Source: Shewanella dokdonensis
Lineage (GTDB): Bacteria > Pseudomonadota > Gammaproteobacteria > Enterobacterales > Shewanellaceae
DNA: 64,000 bases
Assembly (NCBI RefSeq): GCF_018394335.1
Contig: NZ_CP074572.1
Coordinates: 3,658,001-3,722,000 of the forward strand
Direction: 5' to 3'
The translations under genes were made by a program, and so were the position numbers. Position 1 is the stretch's first letter. Each line of letters starts with the position of its first letter. Shown one piece after another: positions 10,891-20,139 of this stretch. The notes under the pieces were generated by a model, which was not told the origin of the DNA, made no database searches, and saw nothing but the letters and a program-made list of their open reading frames with translations.

Positions 10891-10912
10891 CGAGGCCAGG
10901 GCTCTGGCCTCG
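10891..10912 (-). promoter_or_regulatory. Intercistronic hairpin between yeaG and yeaH
   Basis: CGAGGCCAG (10891-10899), 4-nt loop, CTGGCCTCG (10904-10912). There is no T-run, so it more likely tunes mRNA stability or partial termination between the two genes than ends the transcript. Confidence 0.5.
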
Positions 10913-10920
10913 TCACCGGA

Positions 10921-12855
10921 CTACGAGGATTTTCTTACCCTCAGGTACCATTCAGATAGCAGACGTACCTGTTTTTTGGTGTAGCCTTTTTCCATCATAC
11001 GACTGACAAAGTCGTCATGTTTACGCTGATCTTCAGTGGAGGTCTTGGTGTTGAATGAAATCACCGGCAATAGATCTTCGGTGTTAGAAAACATTTTCTT
11101 TTCTATCACTGTGCGTAGTTTCTCGTAACTCGTCCAAGTGGGATTATTGCCATCGTTGTTGGCGCGGGCACGTAATACGAAATTGACGATTTCATTACGG
11201 AAATCTTTGGGGTTGCTGATCCCAGCCGGTTTTTCGATTTTTTCCAGTTCGGCGTTTAGTGCGGCTCGGTCAAATAGTTGGCCGGTTTCTGGGTCACGAT
11301 ATTCCTGATCCTGGATCCAGAAATCAGCATAGGTGACATAACGGTCAAAAATGTTCTGGCCGTATTCCGAGTAGGATTCTAGGTATGCGGTTTGGATCTC
11401 TTTACCAATAAATTCCACATATTTAGGGATTAAATAGCCTTTTAAAAATTCCAAATAACGATCGGCGGTATCGTTGGGGAATTGTTCCTGTTCAATTTGT
11501 TTTTCCAACACATAAAACAGGTGTACAGGGTTGGCGGCAATCTCTGTCCTGTCAAAGTTAAATACTTTTGAGAGGATCTTGAAGGCAAAACGGGTCGATA
11601 ACCCTTCCATCCCTTCATCAACCCCAGCATAGTCGCGGTATTCTTGGTATGACTTGGCCTTAGGATCTGTATCTTTAAGACTTTCGCCGTTATAAACCCG
11701 CATCTTGGAGTAGATAGCAGAGTTTTCTGGCGCCTTAATTCTTGAGAGTACGCTGAACTGTGCCAGTGTTTCTAAGGTACTGGGAGAGCAGGGCGCGTGC
11801 GCCAGTTCAGAGTTTGCAATGAGTTTTTCGTAGATGTGGATCTCTTCTGACACTCGCAGACAATAAGGCACTTTGACTATGTATACACGGTCAAGAAACG
11901 CTTCATTGTTTTTGTTGTTACGGAAGGCACTCCATTCAGACTCATTGGAATGCGCCAGAATGATGCCGCTGAAAGGTAAGGCAGAGAGTCCTTCAGTGCC
12001 GTTATAGTTACCTTCCTGGGTGGCCGTCAGCAGAGGATGTAGCACCTTGATGGGCGCTTTAAACATCTCCACAAATTCCATTAGTCCCTGGTTAGCACGG
12101 CATAATGCGCCGGAATAGGCGTAGGCATCGGCATCATTTTGTGCGTAGTGCTCAAGTTTTCGAATATCGACTTTACCAACCAGAGATGAGATATCCTGAT
12201 TGTTTTCATCACCTGGTTCCGTTTTTGCGATTGCTATCTGATCAAGCACAGAGGGAAATACTTTTACCACGCGGAATTTGGAGATATCACCGCCAAATTC
12301 ATGTAAACGCTTAACCGCCCAAGGTGACATGATGGTTTTTAGATAGCGTAATGGAATTTGATATTCCTGTTGCAGTAACTTGCCATCTTCATCTGGGTCA
12401 AAGAGACAAAATGGGTGGTCATTTACCGGACTGCGTTCGCCATTGGCCGTCAGTATATACACAGGAACTTCCTGCATCAGAGCCTTGAGTTTTTCTGCTA
12501 GCGATGATTTACCGCCACCGACAGGCCCGAGTAAGTACAGGATCTGTTTTGATTCCTCCAATCCTTGCGCTGAATGGCGCAAATAGGAAACGATCTGTTC
12601 AATGGCTTCTTCCATGCCGAAGAAGTCTTTAAAGGCTGGATAACGTGAAATCACACGGTTAGAGAAAATCCGACTCAACACTGGATTTTTTGAGGTGTCG
12701 ATAACTTCCGGCTCACCAATAGCGATAAGCAGTCTTTCGGCTGCCGAAGCGTATGCCGTGCGATCTTTTTTGCAGAGGTCGAGAAACTCCTGAAGTGTGA
12801 ATTCTTCCTCGAGTTTCTTCTCGTAGCGCTGCTGATAATGCTCGAATATACCCAT
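10921..12855 (-). CDS. yeaG: YeaG, PrkA-family AAA/serine protein kinase
   Basis: 644 residues, identical in length to E. coli YeaG. Starts [15 protein letters not shown] PrkA AAA domain carries Walker [10 protein letters not shown] at residues 110-117; the C-terminal kinase-like PrkA domain ends WYLRVRKSS. Reported in enterobacteria as a stress-induced Ser/Thr kinase with an AAA fold. First gene of the yeaG-yeaH-ycgB block on the minus strand, downstream of a 640-bp gene-free stretch that must contain its promoter. Frame intact. Confidence 0.94.
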   Translation of the reverse strand: MGIFEHYQQRYEKKLEEEFTLQEFLDLCKKDRTAYASAAERLLIAIGEPEVIDTSKNPVLSRIFSNRVISRYPAFKDFFGMEEAIEQIVSYLRHSAQGLEESKQILYLLGPVGGGKSSLAEKLKALMQEVPVYILTANGERSPVNDHPFCLFDPDEDGKLLQQEYQIPLRYLKTIMSPWAVKRLHEFGGDISKFRVVKVFPSVLDQIAIAKTEPGDENNQDISSLVGKVDIRKLEHYAQNDADAYAYSGALCRANQGLMEFVEMFKAPIKVLHPLLTATQEGNYNGTEGLSALPFSGIILAHSNESEWSAFRNNKNNEAFLDRVYIVKVPYCLRVSEEIHIYEKLIANSELAHAPCSPSTLETLAQFSVLSRIKAPENSAIYSKMRVYNGESLKDTDPKAKSYQEYRDYAGVDEGMEGLSTRFAFKILSKVFNFDRTEIAANPVHLFYVLEKQIEQEQFPNDTADRYLEFLKGYLIPKYVEFIGKEIQTAYLESYSEYGQNIFDRYVTYADFWIQDQEYRDPETGQLFDRAALNAELEKIEKPAGISNPKDFRNEIVNFVLRARANNDGNNPTWTSYEKLRTVIEKKMFSNTEDLLPVISFNTKTSTEDQRKHDDFVSRMMEKGYTKKQVRLLSEWYLRVRKSS

Positions 12856-13383
12856 CTTAAACCCCCTGAAACACCAAGCTTATCTCTGGATGGAAACTCT
12901 CGTGATGTAGTGACCTACACTTAATCTTAGACACTATTTCATAGGAGTTGTCAAAAAACATAACTAAAACAAAGAGAAATAGTTGCAAAAGCAATATTTG
13001 CAGTTGTTGCGTAGATGTTACTATGTTCTTGAAGTAACGGTTTTTTGCTGGAAAACCGTCATATCATGACTGGCACTGCATGGTGAGGTGATTTGTCAAA
13101 AGGAGTGTGAGTTCAATGCCTATTAGCTAAGCGCTGACTGATATTTCTGATAGTCGAATTCCTCTTGGGGCTCAGTTTTTATTCCACCGCATATAGGCGT
13201 GTTTGCCGAGTATGCTTCTAAGCATTATCACAGTTAATTAAAGGAAGTGTGTAGTTATGAAGAGGTAGCGCTCAACTAGTTAAAGGCTCTGTGAATAAAA
13301 AATGGATGAATATTCAGCAAGTTGCCGAGTGGTTCTGAGTTTGACATATAGCCATCGCAAAGGCGTTCGATAATTTGGGCATA
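12856..13383. other. Gene-free stretch upstream of yeaG
   Basis: No convincing open frame on either strand. One imperfectly placed hairpin is visible: ACGGTTTT (13037-13044) with AAAACCGT (13052-13059). The region must hold the yeaG promoter (reading leftward). I cannot identify a known small RNA by eye. Confidence 0.6.
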
Positions 13384-13455
13384 AAAAATCCGATGACGAT
13401 AAGCCATCGGATTTTGAGCATTTCAGTGAGATAGCTTGGCTATCTCACTGAAAGA
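13384..13455. terminator. Two adjacent perfect hairpins downstream of sodB
   Basis: The first pairs AAAATCCGATG with CATCGGATTTT across a 9-nt loop (about 13384-13415). The second pairs TTTCAGTGAGATAGC with GCTATCTCACTGAAA across a 3-nt loop (about 13420-13453). The first has A/T flanks and can terminate in either direction. The second is a longer 15-bp stem. Both lie 3' of sodB on the minus strand. Confidence 0.6.
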
Positions 13456-13495
13456 CCGGCATTAAACCATAGGTTATTTTTAACCAGGGTAAAAA

Positions 13496-14077
13496 TTAAG
13501 CCGCGAAATTTTTATTCACAAAATCCCAGTTAACCAGTTCCCAATAATGCGACAGATAGTTAGGGCGGGCATTACGGTAGTCGATGTAATAGGCATGTTC
13601 CCATACATCAACCGTCAGTAGTGGGGTTACCCCGTCTGTCAGCGGGCAGCCAGCATTAGAGGTGTTCTGAATGGCTAATGAGCCATCAGCCTTCTTCACT
13701 AACCAGGTCCAACCTGAGCCAAAGTTGCCTGTTGCGCTCTTAGTAAATTCTTCTTTAAACACTTCAAATGAACCGAAAGCTTTAGCAATTGCAGCGGCAA
13801 CGGCACCAGTTGCTTCGCCGCCTGCGGTAGGTGCAAGGCAGTTCCAGTAAAAAGTATGGTTCCAAACCTGAGCCGCATTGTTGAACACACCACCTGAAGA
13901 CGACTTGATAATCGCCTCCAATGATTTGCCTTCATTTTCAGTTCCGGCTATCAACTTATTGAGGTTTACCACGTAAGTGTTGTGGTGTTTGCCATAATGG
14001 TATTCTAAAGTTTCTTGTGAAATATGGGGTTCCAATGCATCTTTTGCGTAAGGTAATGCAGGTAATTCGAAAGCCAT
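13496..14077 (-). CDS. sodB: Superoxide dismutase, iron type
   Basis: Cytoplasmic enzyme converting superoxide to peroxide and oxygen. 193 residues from ATG 14077 ([20 protein letters not shown]). Metal ligands are seen in [18 protein letters not shown] and [13 protein letters not shown], and the [19 protein letters not shown] and GSGWTWLV segments are of the Fe-SOD kind. An upstream in-frame ATG (14107) would add ten atypical residues, and the RBS-like GGAGA lies just before 14077. Divergent from grxD. Confidence 0.95.
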   Translation of the reverse strand: MAFELPALPYAKDALEPHISQETLEYHYGKHHNTYVVNLNKLIAGTENEGKSLEAIIKSSSGGVFNNAAQVWNHTFYWNCLAPTAGGEATGAVAAAIAKAFGSFEVFKEEFTKSATGNFGSGWTWLVKKADGSLAIQNTSNAGCPLTDGVTPLLTVDVWEHAYYIDYRNARPNYLSHYWELVNWDFVNKNFAA

Positions 14078-14295
14078 TGTTATCTCTCCATTGACTTGGT
14101 TTATCATTCTTGAACATGCTCACTGGGCACTATTGTACTGATAAAATGTGTGAAGCGCATCATTGTTTAGATGAAAAATGTGATTGCTTTCCATTAGATA
14201 GTGTGCATTTAAAAACCCTATATTTACTGTGTTTTTGTTGTCATAGTGACTGACGTACAATAGACGGCTACGCATACTATTACTCAGGAACCAAA

Positions 14296-14631
14296 ATGGA
14301 TACTGTTGAGAAAATTAAACACCAACTTACTGAAAATCCTATAATTCTCTACATGAAGGGCTCTCCTAAACTGCCAAGTTGCGGATTTTCTTCTCAGGTA
14401 GCTCAAATCATGATCAATATTGGGGAGCAGTTTGCGTTCGTCGATATCCTGCAACACCCCGATATCCGGGCAGAACTGCCTAAATATGCAAACTGGCCAA
14501 CTTTCCCACAATTGTGGGTTGAAGGTGAATTAATCGGTGGCTGTGACATTGTAACTGAGATGTATCAAAAGGGAGAGTTACAGACTTTGATTAAAGAAAC
14601 AGCAAATAAATACCGTAAAGACGAAGAGTAG
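14296..14631 (+). CDS. grxD: Monothiol glutaredoxin GrxD (Grx4)
   Basis: 111 residues with the monothiol active site CGFS in KLPSCGFSSQVAQ (residues 26-38) and the glutathione-binding TFPQLWVEGELIGGCDIV. Family members bind a bridging Fe-S cluster with glutathione and traffic Fe-S clusters and iron signals in the cytoplasm. Divergent from sodB, which fits a shared iron/oxidative-stress theme. Its stop codon is the first base of an exceptionally long hairpin. Confidence 0.94.
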   Translation: MDTVEKIKHQLTENPIILYMKGSPKLPSCGFSSQVAQIMINIGEQFAFVDILQHPDIRAELPKYANWPTFPQLWVEGELIGGCDIVTEMYQKGELQTLIKETANKYRKDEE

Positions 14632-14688
14632 AGTGACAAGTAAATAAAAAAGCCGCTAAAAGCGGCTTTTTTATTTACTTGTCACTCT
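14630..14688 (+). terminator. Exceptionally long perfect terminator hairpin after grxD
   Basis: A perfect inverted repeat with 28-nt arms (14630-14657 and 14661-14688) and an AAA loop. The core is AAAAAAGCCGCT / AGCGGCTTTTTT, a standard intrinsic terminator, extended outward by a further 16 perfectly paired bases that reach the grxD stop codon. Confidence 0.9.
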
Positions 14689-15282
14689 TGTCGTTATCTC
14701 ATCAAATTAAAACTTATCTTTAATGATTGGCCAAAAGATATGCCAAAAAATGATTTGTTAACATTAATTATTATTAATACTAAAGACATTATATTAATTA
14801 TATTTTGATAACAAAAAAATACCATAATTAACATAATAAAAATAAATAAAGCTATATGTTAAAAAAATAAATATTTTTATAACATATGTAAATATGTTTA
14901 AAAGGTAAAATGTTGTGAACTCAAAGGGTACTGACAAGCACTGCTCATGATCTTTAGCCTTGACTTTTGTGATGCATGTCACATAATGGCTTGCTGTAAA
15001 TGTTAATTAAATTTGTATTTTTTTACATGTTAAAATGTTAAAAGCAGTTCTAAAAATGAGCATTTTGTATTTTTTTGAGTCAATTTATAGTATTTTAAAA
15101 GTATATTTAACATATGGATACGCACATAAAACAAATTAAAAACATTTTATTCTTGGATTACTTTTAAATGAAGGATTGACGCAACGTTTAGTTGGCGACA
15201 GTATCTTTCCCAGTCTGGATTCAGGCGTGAATAAATATAAAAATTCAGCAGTAAAACAAACCAGGAAGTAAGGGAGTTTTGA
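14689..15282 (+). promoter_or_regulatory. AT-rich leader/regulatory region of the TonB-dependent receptor
   Basis: About 590 bp of strongly AT-rich DNA with no convincing gene. It holds a perfect CRP-type site (14968-14983) and three TGTTAA direct repeats at 15001, 15028 and 15036; the first extends to GTTAATTAAAT, resembling an ArcA box. An AGGAAGTAAGGGAG purine run lies just before the ATG at 15283. Confidence 0.6.
14968..14983 (+). promoter_or_regulatory. CRP-like operator
   Basis: TGTGATGCATGTCACA fits the CRP half-site pattern TGTGA-N6-TCACA exactly, and the whole 16-mer is a near-perfect dyad. It is 300 bp upstream of the TonB receptor start. Binding is inferred from sequence only. Confidence 0.7.
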
Positions 15283-17886
15283 ATGCTTAAAACGAATAAA
15301 ATAACAGCAGCGGTAAGATTATCGCTGATTGCTGCTGTATCCGCAGGGTCTTTTGGAATAGTGCATACTGCTGTAGCGGCAGAACAGTCAACTGCTAAAG
15401 GCGGTGATGTTGAACGTATTGAGGTGACTGGCTCACGTATTAAACGTCAAGATATGGAGACTGCGTCTCCTGTCACCTCTATCAGTGCTGATACCATTGT
15501 TGCTCAAGGTTATGCTTCTGTTGACCAATTACTGCAAGACCAAACTTCTATGGCGGGTGCACCTATTGGCGCTACTACCAATAACGGTTCAGATGGTGCA
15601 GCTCAAGTAGATTTACGTGGTATGGGGGCTAACCGTACCTTAGTACTGTTAAATGGTCGCCGTATGGTGAATTCTGGCTCTGGTGCTGATAGTGCTGTGG
15701 ATCTGAATGCTATTCCTGTGGCAATGATTCAACGTGTAGAAATCCTGAAGGATGGTGCATCTGCAGTATATGGCTCTGATGCTATTGCTGGGGTTGTTAA
15801 CATCATCACTAAGAAAGATTTTGAAGGTTTTCAATTTGATGCTAAGTCATCTTCCACTGATAAGGGAGATGGTCAGACATACGAACTAAATGGACTATAT
15901 GGTTTTAGCACTGCTAATGGTGGTAATTATACCTTTGGTGCGGCATTCGCTAAGCGTAATGGTGTCATTCAGGGTGACCGTAAGTGGACTGAACGTGGCA
16001 GCAGCTCTATAGTCCCTCAGGGGGAAATCATTGGTAATCAGCTCGACGCAAATGGCGATGTTGTGCTTGATAAAGATGGTGACCCAGAACAGGAGATGAA
16101 AGAATACCAGAATGGTGCTTGGGTTCCGTTAGAAGAGGGTTATGATTTCACTCCTGACAGTTGGTACCAGACACCAAGCAAGCGTTACAGCCTCTTTGCT
16201 AATATGACCCAAGAACTTGGTAATGACTTAGTTCTGACGGGAGATTTTTTATACACTAAGCGTAAATCTAACCAACAGATGGCGGCTGAACCTGCTAATC
16301 TTTATCTCCCTGTTTGTACCGACTCGACTACTTCCCAATGTATCAATCTGACAGATGCAATGGTCGCTGGTGGTATCGTAGCTAATGAAAAAACTGGAAA
16401 AATCAATTTCCGTCGTCGTACTAATGAAGTTGGTCCTCGCATATATGGACAAGATACAGATACATATCGTGCATCTCTTGATTTGCAAGGATATTTAAAC
16501 GCAGGGAATGGTTTGTCATGGGATATTTCATATACCTATGGCAAGAATAAGGCTAAGACTTGGGTAGATAATTCTATTAATGCTACCAATATGAAAGCCT
16601 CTATATATGCTGATCCTGATGCTTGGTTTACTGGGAATCCAGTGAATGAAGACATTCAAAATGATATTTCATTTACAGATGATGCCCGTGGTGGTAACGA
16701 GCAACATGATGTCCAAGCTAACTTGAGTGGCGATTTGTTCCAGTTAAGTGCTGGTGCTGTAAGCTTTGCTATTGGCGCAGAATATCGTTATGAGAGTGGT
16801 TATTTTGACCCAGATCCAGTTGTCGTTGCTGGTGATAGTTCGTCAGCGCAACAATATCCTACAAATGGACATTATGATGTTATCTCTTTCTTCCAAGAAG
16901 TGAGTGTGCCATTTACTGAAAAACTGACAGGTGACTTCGCATGGCGTTATGACGAGTATGACACTTTCGGCAAGGCTTCGACTTGGAAAGTAGGCTTAAC
17001 TTACCGCGCTACTGAAGATATTATGCTGCGTGGCGTAGTTGCGACAGGATTCCGCGCTCCAAATGTTAGCGAGTTGTTCGGTGGTAATTCTGGGTCATAT
17101 GACTATTTGACCGATCCATGGGGTAATACTTTCGACCCTCAGATCTTGGTTAATTATACTTCTGATCCTAATCTGAAACCTGAAGAGTCAGAATCTTATA
17201 CTGCAGGTATTGTATATTCTCCTAGTTATTTAGATGGATTCTCAACTACTATCGATTACTGGAAATTTAATATCTCTGATGCAATTACTCGTGTAGATGT
17301 GCAGTCTAAGCTGAAGGCTTGTCACGATGGTGGAGCTGATGCTGAAGCGGCTTGTGCCATCATTAATGTAACTCCTGATGGCGATCTAACAACTCTAACC
17401 TCTGCTTTGACTAACGTGGGTAGTGTCAAAACGAGTGGCGTCGATATTAACATCGCTTATAAATTCTCAGGCTTAGGGTTAGATTGGAGCATCAATAATG
17501 ATGCTACCTACCTGATTGACTATAAAAAAGATGGTATCGATTACCGTGGTTATGTAGATGGTAATATGGGTGGTTATGCTAAATGGCGCAATAATTTTAG
17601 TGTAACCGCAAGTCAGGATGCTTGGAGTGTTATGTATTACAATCGCTATATCAGCAGTATGCTAGATTACGATATGGGCGATGGAAGTGAAGCTGACTCG
17701 GTATTGTACCATAACATCGTTGGTACTTATCACTTTACTGATAACTTGAGTTTATCTGCTGGTGTTAAGAACTTTACCGATGAGGATCCGTCATATGTGT
17801 CTAACGGAAGTGATGGTGGTACCTCTCCACAGGTTTACGATGTTGTCGGTCGTCAGATCTATGGTAGTGTAAGCTACAAGTTTTAA
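15283..17886 (+). CDS. TonB-dependent outer-membrane receptor
   Basis: 867 residues. Sec signal peptide MLKTNKITAAVRLSLIAAVS... cleaved near AVAA-EQS (about residue 33). A TonB-box-like ERIEVTGSRI follows at about residues 45-54, then a plug domain (QVDLRGMGANRTLVLLNGRR; VEILKDGASAVYGSDAIAGVVNII) and a 22-strand-type barrel ending in YKF. Such receptors import siderophores, vitamins, peptides or glycans using TonB energy. The substrate cannot be read from sequence and the neighbours do not reveal it; the plug type is common in Alteromonadales. The upstream CRP site suggests carbon-linked control. The leader is much more AT-rich than the flanking core genes. Confidence 0.9.
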   Translation: MLKTNKITAAVRLSLIAAVSAGSFGIVHTAVAAEQSTAKGGDVERIEVTGSRIKRQDMETASPVTSISADTIVAQGYASVDQLLQDQTSMAGAPIGATTNNGSDGAAQVDLRGMGANRTLVLLNGRRMVNSGSGADSAVDLNAIPVAMIQRVEILKDGASAVYGSDAIAGVVNIITKKDFEGFQFDAKSSSTDKGDGQTYELNGLYGFSTANGGNYTFGAAFAKRNGVIQGDRKWTERGSSSIVPQGEIIGNQLDANGDVVLDKDGDPEQEMKEYQNGAWVPLEEGYDFTPDSWYQTPSKRYSLFANMTQELGNDLVLTGDFLYTKRKSNQQMAAEPANLYLPVCTDSTTSQCINLTDAMVAGGIVANEKTGKINFRRRTNEVGPRIYGQDTDTYRASLDLQGYLNAGNGLSWDISYTYGKNKAKTWVDNSINATNMKASIYADPDAWFTGNPVNEDIQNDISFTDDARGGNEQHDVQANLSGDLFQLSAGAVSFAIGAEYRYESGYFDPDPVVVAGDSSSAQQYPTNGHYDVISFFQEVSVPFTEKLTGDFAWRYDEYDTFGKASTWKVGLTYRATEDIMLRGVVATGFRAPNVSELFGGNSGSYDYLTDPWGNTFDPQILVNYTSDPNLKPEESESYTAGIVYSPSYLDGFSTTIDYWKFNISDAITRVDVQSKLKACHDGGADAEAACAIINVTPDGDLTTLTSALTNVGSVKTSGVDINIAYKFSGLGLDWSINNDATYLIDYKKDGIDYRGYVDGNMGGYAKWRNNFSVTASQDAWSVMYYNRYISSMLDYDMGDGSEADSVLYHNIVGTYHFTDNLSLSAGVKNFTDEDPSYVSNGSDGGTSPQVYDVVGRQIYGSVSYKF

Positions 17887-17936
17887 TCATTGGTGATTTG
17901 ATTCGTTAGTAATTTCTCAAGCGGATTGAAAATACT

Positions 17937-17966
17937 CACTTGTTATTAACTAATGTGATAACAAGT
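17937..17966. terminator. Hairpin after the TonB receptor (first)
   Basis: CACTTGTTAT pairs with ATAACAAGTG around an 11-nt loop. Perfect 10-bp stem without a clear T-run. Confidence 0.5.
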
Positions 17967-17986
17967 GGGTGATCCAATATAAATTT

Positions 17987-18023
17987 ATAGCCTTCATTAT
18001 TTAGATAATGAAGGCTATTTTTA
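17987..18023. terminator. Bidirectional rho-independent terminator
   Basis: ATAGCCTTCATTAT (17987-18000), loop TTAG, ATAATGAAGGCTAT (18005-18018), then T5. It lies between the convergent receptor gene and the LysR gene. Confidence 0.8.
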
Positions 18024-18055
18024 TGGTATCGTTAAAAATTTATTCATAAATAGCA

Positions 18056-19000
18056 TTATTTAAAGTGATGGGAACTATCTAAAACAGGATCTATTACTCT
18101 ATCACTAAATTTCGAGATGAGATTGGTATGTATGTGGTTAATAAAAGATGTAATTCTACTCGGGATCGGATGTTGTTTTATGTATGATAAGTAGAGTATG
18201 CTACTTTTTATAGGATAATCTTCTAATATATTTATTAGTGTTCCTTTAGCTATCTCTACTTCTGCAAGTTCTTCTGGTAATACTGTTATACCAAAACCGT
18301 CGATTGCTAAATTTTTAGCTAGTATCGCACTATCTAAACTCATCTTGATATTTGGGGTAAGATATACCCAGGACTTACCATCAAATAATTTTATTTTTCC
18401 TTGCTCAATATCAACTGATTGATTTGACATGCAATCTATATAATTATGAGTGTTGATCTCAGTAGGGTAAGTTGGTGCCCCATGTTTTGAAATATATGAT
18501 GGACTGGCTACCATTAGTTTGTTGATGTTAAGTAGTTTGATACTTTTTATTGTATTATCATTAATTTCATTAAAGTGGAATAATATGTCAATGTTTTCAT
18601 TGATGAGGTTGTATTTTGATTTGTTACACAACTCTAATTCTATATTGATATTTTTTTGTGCTTCTAAGTATGAGTAAAATATAGAGTAATCGACTACATC
18701 ATTTAATTCATAAGGTAAGACAACTTTTATTTTCCCTTTATCTATATCTGTAATGAGTTGTGATTCAGCTGTTTTTAGCTCTGAAAAAGCTTTATATATT
18801 GTTTCATAAAATAAAACTCCATCATGTGTTAGCGCTATTCTTCTGGTGCTGCGAGTGAGTAATTTTATGCCAACACGTTCTTCTAATTCTGATATTTTTC
18901 TACTTACGGTTGTTTTGGTTAACCCCAATGCTTTAGCTGCACCGGTAAATGATTTTATTTCAACCGTCTTTGCAAATATTTGTAATTGGTTAAGATCCAT
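18056..19000 (-). CDS. LysR-family transcriptional regulator
   Basis: 314 residues. The N-terminal winged helix-turn-helix (residues 1-60: MDLNQLQIFAKTVEIKSFTG..., AKALGLTKTTVSRKISELEE) is the LysR DNA-binding domain, followed by a LysR substrate-binding domain. Target and inducer are unknown. Codons are strongly A/T-biased (many ATA, TTA, AAT), unlike the surrounding core genes, suggesting acquisition. Convergent with the TonB receptor, so it is not a classical divergent LysR-target pair. Confidence 0.85.
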   Translation of the reverse strand: MDLNQLQIFAKTVEIKSFTGAAKALGLTKTTVSRKISELEERVGIKLLTRSTRRIALTHDGVLFYETIYKAFSELKTAESQLITDIDKGKIKVVLPYELNDVVDYSIFYSYLEAQKNINIELELCNKSKYNLINENIDILFHFNEINDNTIKSIKLLNINKLMVASPSYISKHGAPTYPTEINTHNYIDCMSNQSVDIEQGKIKLFDGKSWVYLTPNIKMSLDSAILAKNLAIDGFGITVLPEELAEVEIAKGTLINILEDYPIKSSILYLSYIKQHPIPSRITSFINHIHTNLISKFSDRVIDPVLDSSHHFK

Positions 19001-19394
19001 ACTAGCCCCGAAGATAACTTATCAATACAGATCAATAACATGTTATATAGCTCAGCAGCGTATATAAGCGTGTCTCGATATTTTTGTATTTTATGGAGTT
19101 TACATCCTCAACTTAACTTGAGGTCAAGTGATAAGTTTTGCCCAGTTATGTAAGAAGTCATATTGGCTGGTTTTTAGGTTCAACATGGATAAAGCAGGGG
19201 CGCGATTGAACTAAAACTATAAAGAGGTGGCTATCTGAGACGCACTCATAACGGAGAGGGCATACTGACGAATTGTAGACAATTGAGGCTCAGGTACTAG
19301 TTTGTGGGAAACAGCGCAATCATCAGCGGGGATTGCGCTATAAAGAGTGAATAGCTCAGCTGCATAAAGACGGAGCTATATCATCAATAAAACG
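19001..19394. other. Intergenic region between gloA and the LysR gene
   Basis: No gene seen. A 9-bp inverted repeat AGCGCAATC (19313-19321) / GATTGCGCT (19331-19339) may terminate gloA reading leftward, though its T-tract is poor. The AT-rich part near 19000-19140 should hold the LysR promoter. Confidence 0.5.
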
Positions 19395-19805
19395 TTAGCC
19401 AAGACCTTTTTCGGCAGAAGTCATCTGGATCAGCTCAATTTTGTAACCGTCAGGATCTTCAACAAATGCAATTTCTGTGGTGCCTCCAGCAACAGGGCCG
19501 GGGGCTCGGGTTACTTTCCCACCGGCAGCTGCAATAGCTTCGCAGCGGTGATAGATATCTGTTTCACCGATAGCGATATGACCAAAGGCGTTACCCATAT
19601 CATATTTTTCAGTGCCCCAGTTATAGGTGAGTTCAATAACTGCTGCACCCCGATTTTCTTCATCAAAACCAACAAAGGCCAAACTGTATTTGTATTGCGG
19701 ATTTTCCGATTGGCGCAGTAACTTCATTCCCATAACTCGGGTGTAAAATTCGATACTGCGTTCCAAATTGCCAACGCGGATCATCGTGTGTAAAACCTGA
19801 GACAT
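19395..19805 (-). CDS. gloA: Lactoylglutathione lyase (glyoxalase I)
   Basis: 136 residues from ATG 19805 ([17 protein letters not shown]). Converts the methylglyoxal-glutathione hemithioacetal to S-lactoylglutathione. Metal ligands fit the Ni-type enzyme: His in VLHTMIRVG, Glu in [10 protein letters not shown], His in FGHIAIG and Glu in YKIELIQ. An upstream in-frame ATG at 19829 adds eight atypical residues and is not preferred. Divergent from the small ynhF-like gene, followed by nth and rsx, a familiar order in this group. Confidence 0.95.
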   Translation of the reverse strand: MSQVLHTMIRVGNLERSIEFYTRVMGMKLLRQSENPQYKYSLAFVGFDEENRGAAVIELTYNWGTEKYDMGNAFGHIAIGETDIYHRCEAIAAAGGKVTRAPGPVAGGTTEIAFVEDPDGYKIELIQMTSAEKGLG

Positions 19806-19989
19806 ACGTACCTCTACTTGCTTGTGCATTTCAGTGTTGCAGTTGCTACAAGATTTAATTGCTAAAGTGTGTTGCTGCTCACTTGCACAACTGTCTGGAT
19901 GTTTGATAGGTCACATATTATGTAACCTAATGTTGAAATTATTACCATATCACCAATAATGAAGCCGATGCTAACTCAGGGAGATAACT

Positions 19990-20073
19990 ATGACGACAGA
20001 ATTAAAAATGGCTTTGGGAACAACTTGTGTCATCGCGCTAGTATTTATGGCACTTATTGCGCAAATTTTCTGA
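19990..20073 (+). CDS. ynhF: YnhF-like 27-residue membrane peptide
   Basis: ATG at 19990 preceded by AGGGAG at suitable spacing encodes 27 residues starting MTTELKMALGTT and continuing as one hydrophobic helix to AQIF. The N-terminal pattern M-(S/T)-T-(D/E)-L-K-x-x-L-x-T-T matches what I recall of E. coli YnhF, a 29-residue inner-membrane peptide of unknown function. Its own rho-independent terminator follows at 20116. Too short for most gene finders. Confidence 0.72.
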   Translation: MTTELKMALGTTCVIALVFMALIAQIF

Positions 20074-20115
20074 AGTGTAATCCCTTTTCGCTAGTGATTA
20101 TATTGATTGCTTAAG

Positions 20116-20139
20116 GCCGCCTCAAGAGGCGGCTTTTTT
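20116..20139 (+). terminator. Rho-independent terminator after the ynhF-like gene
   Basis: GCCGCCTC (20116-20123), AA, GAGGCGGC (20126-20133), T6. The tail touches the nth stop codon, so it may also serve nth on the other strand (A-run on the left is weak). Confidence 0.85.

Noticed and set aside
14794-14982. Leftward frame in the TonB receptor leader
   Set aside because: Very AT-rich Phe/Tyr/Ile translation with no RBS; it would overlap the CRP site.
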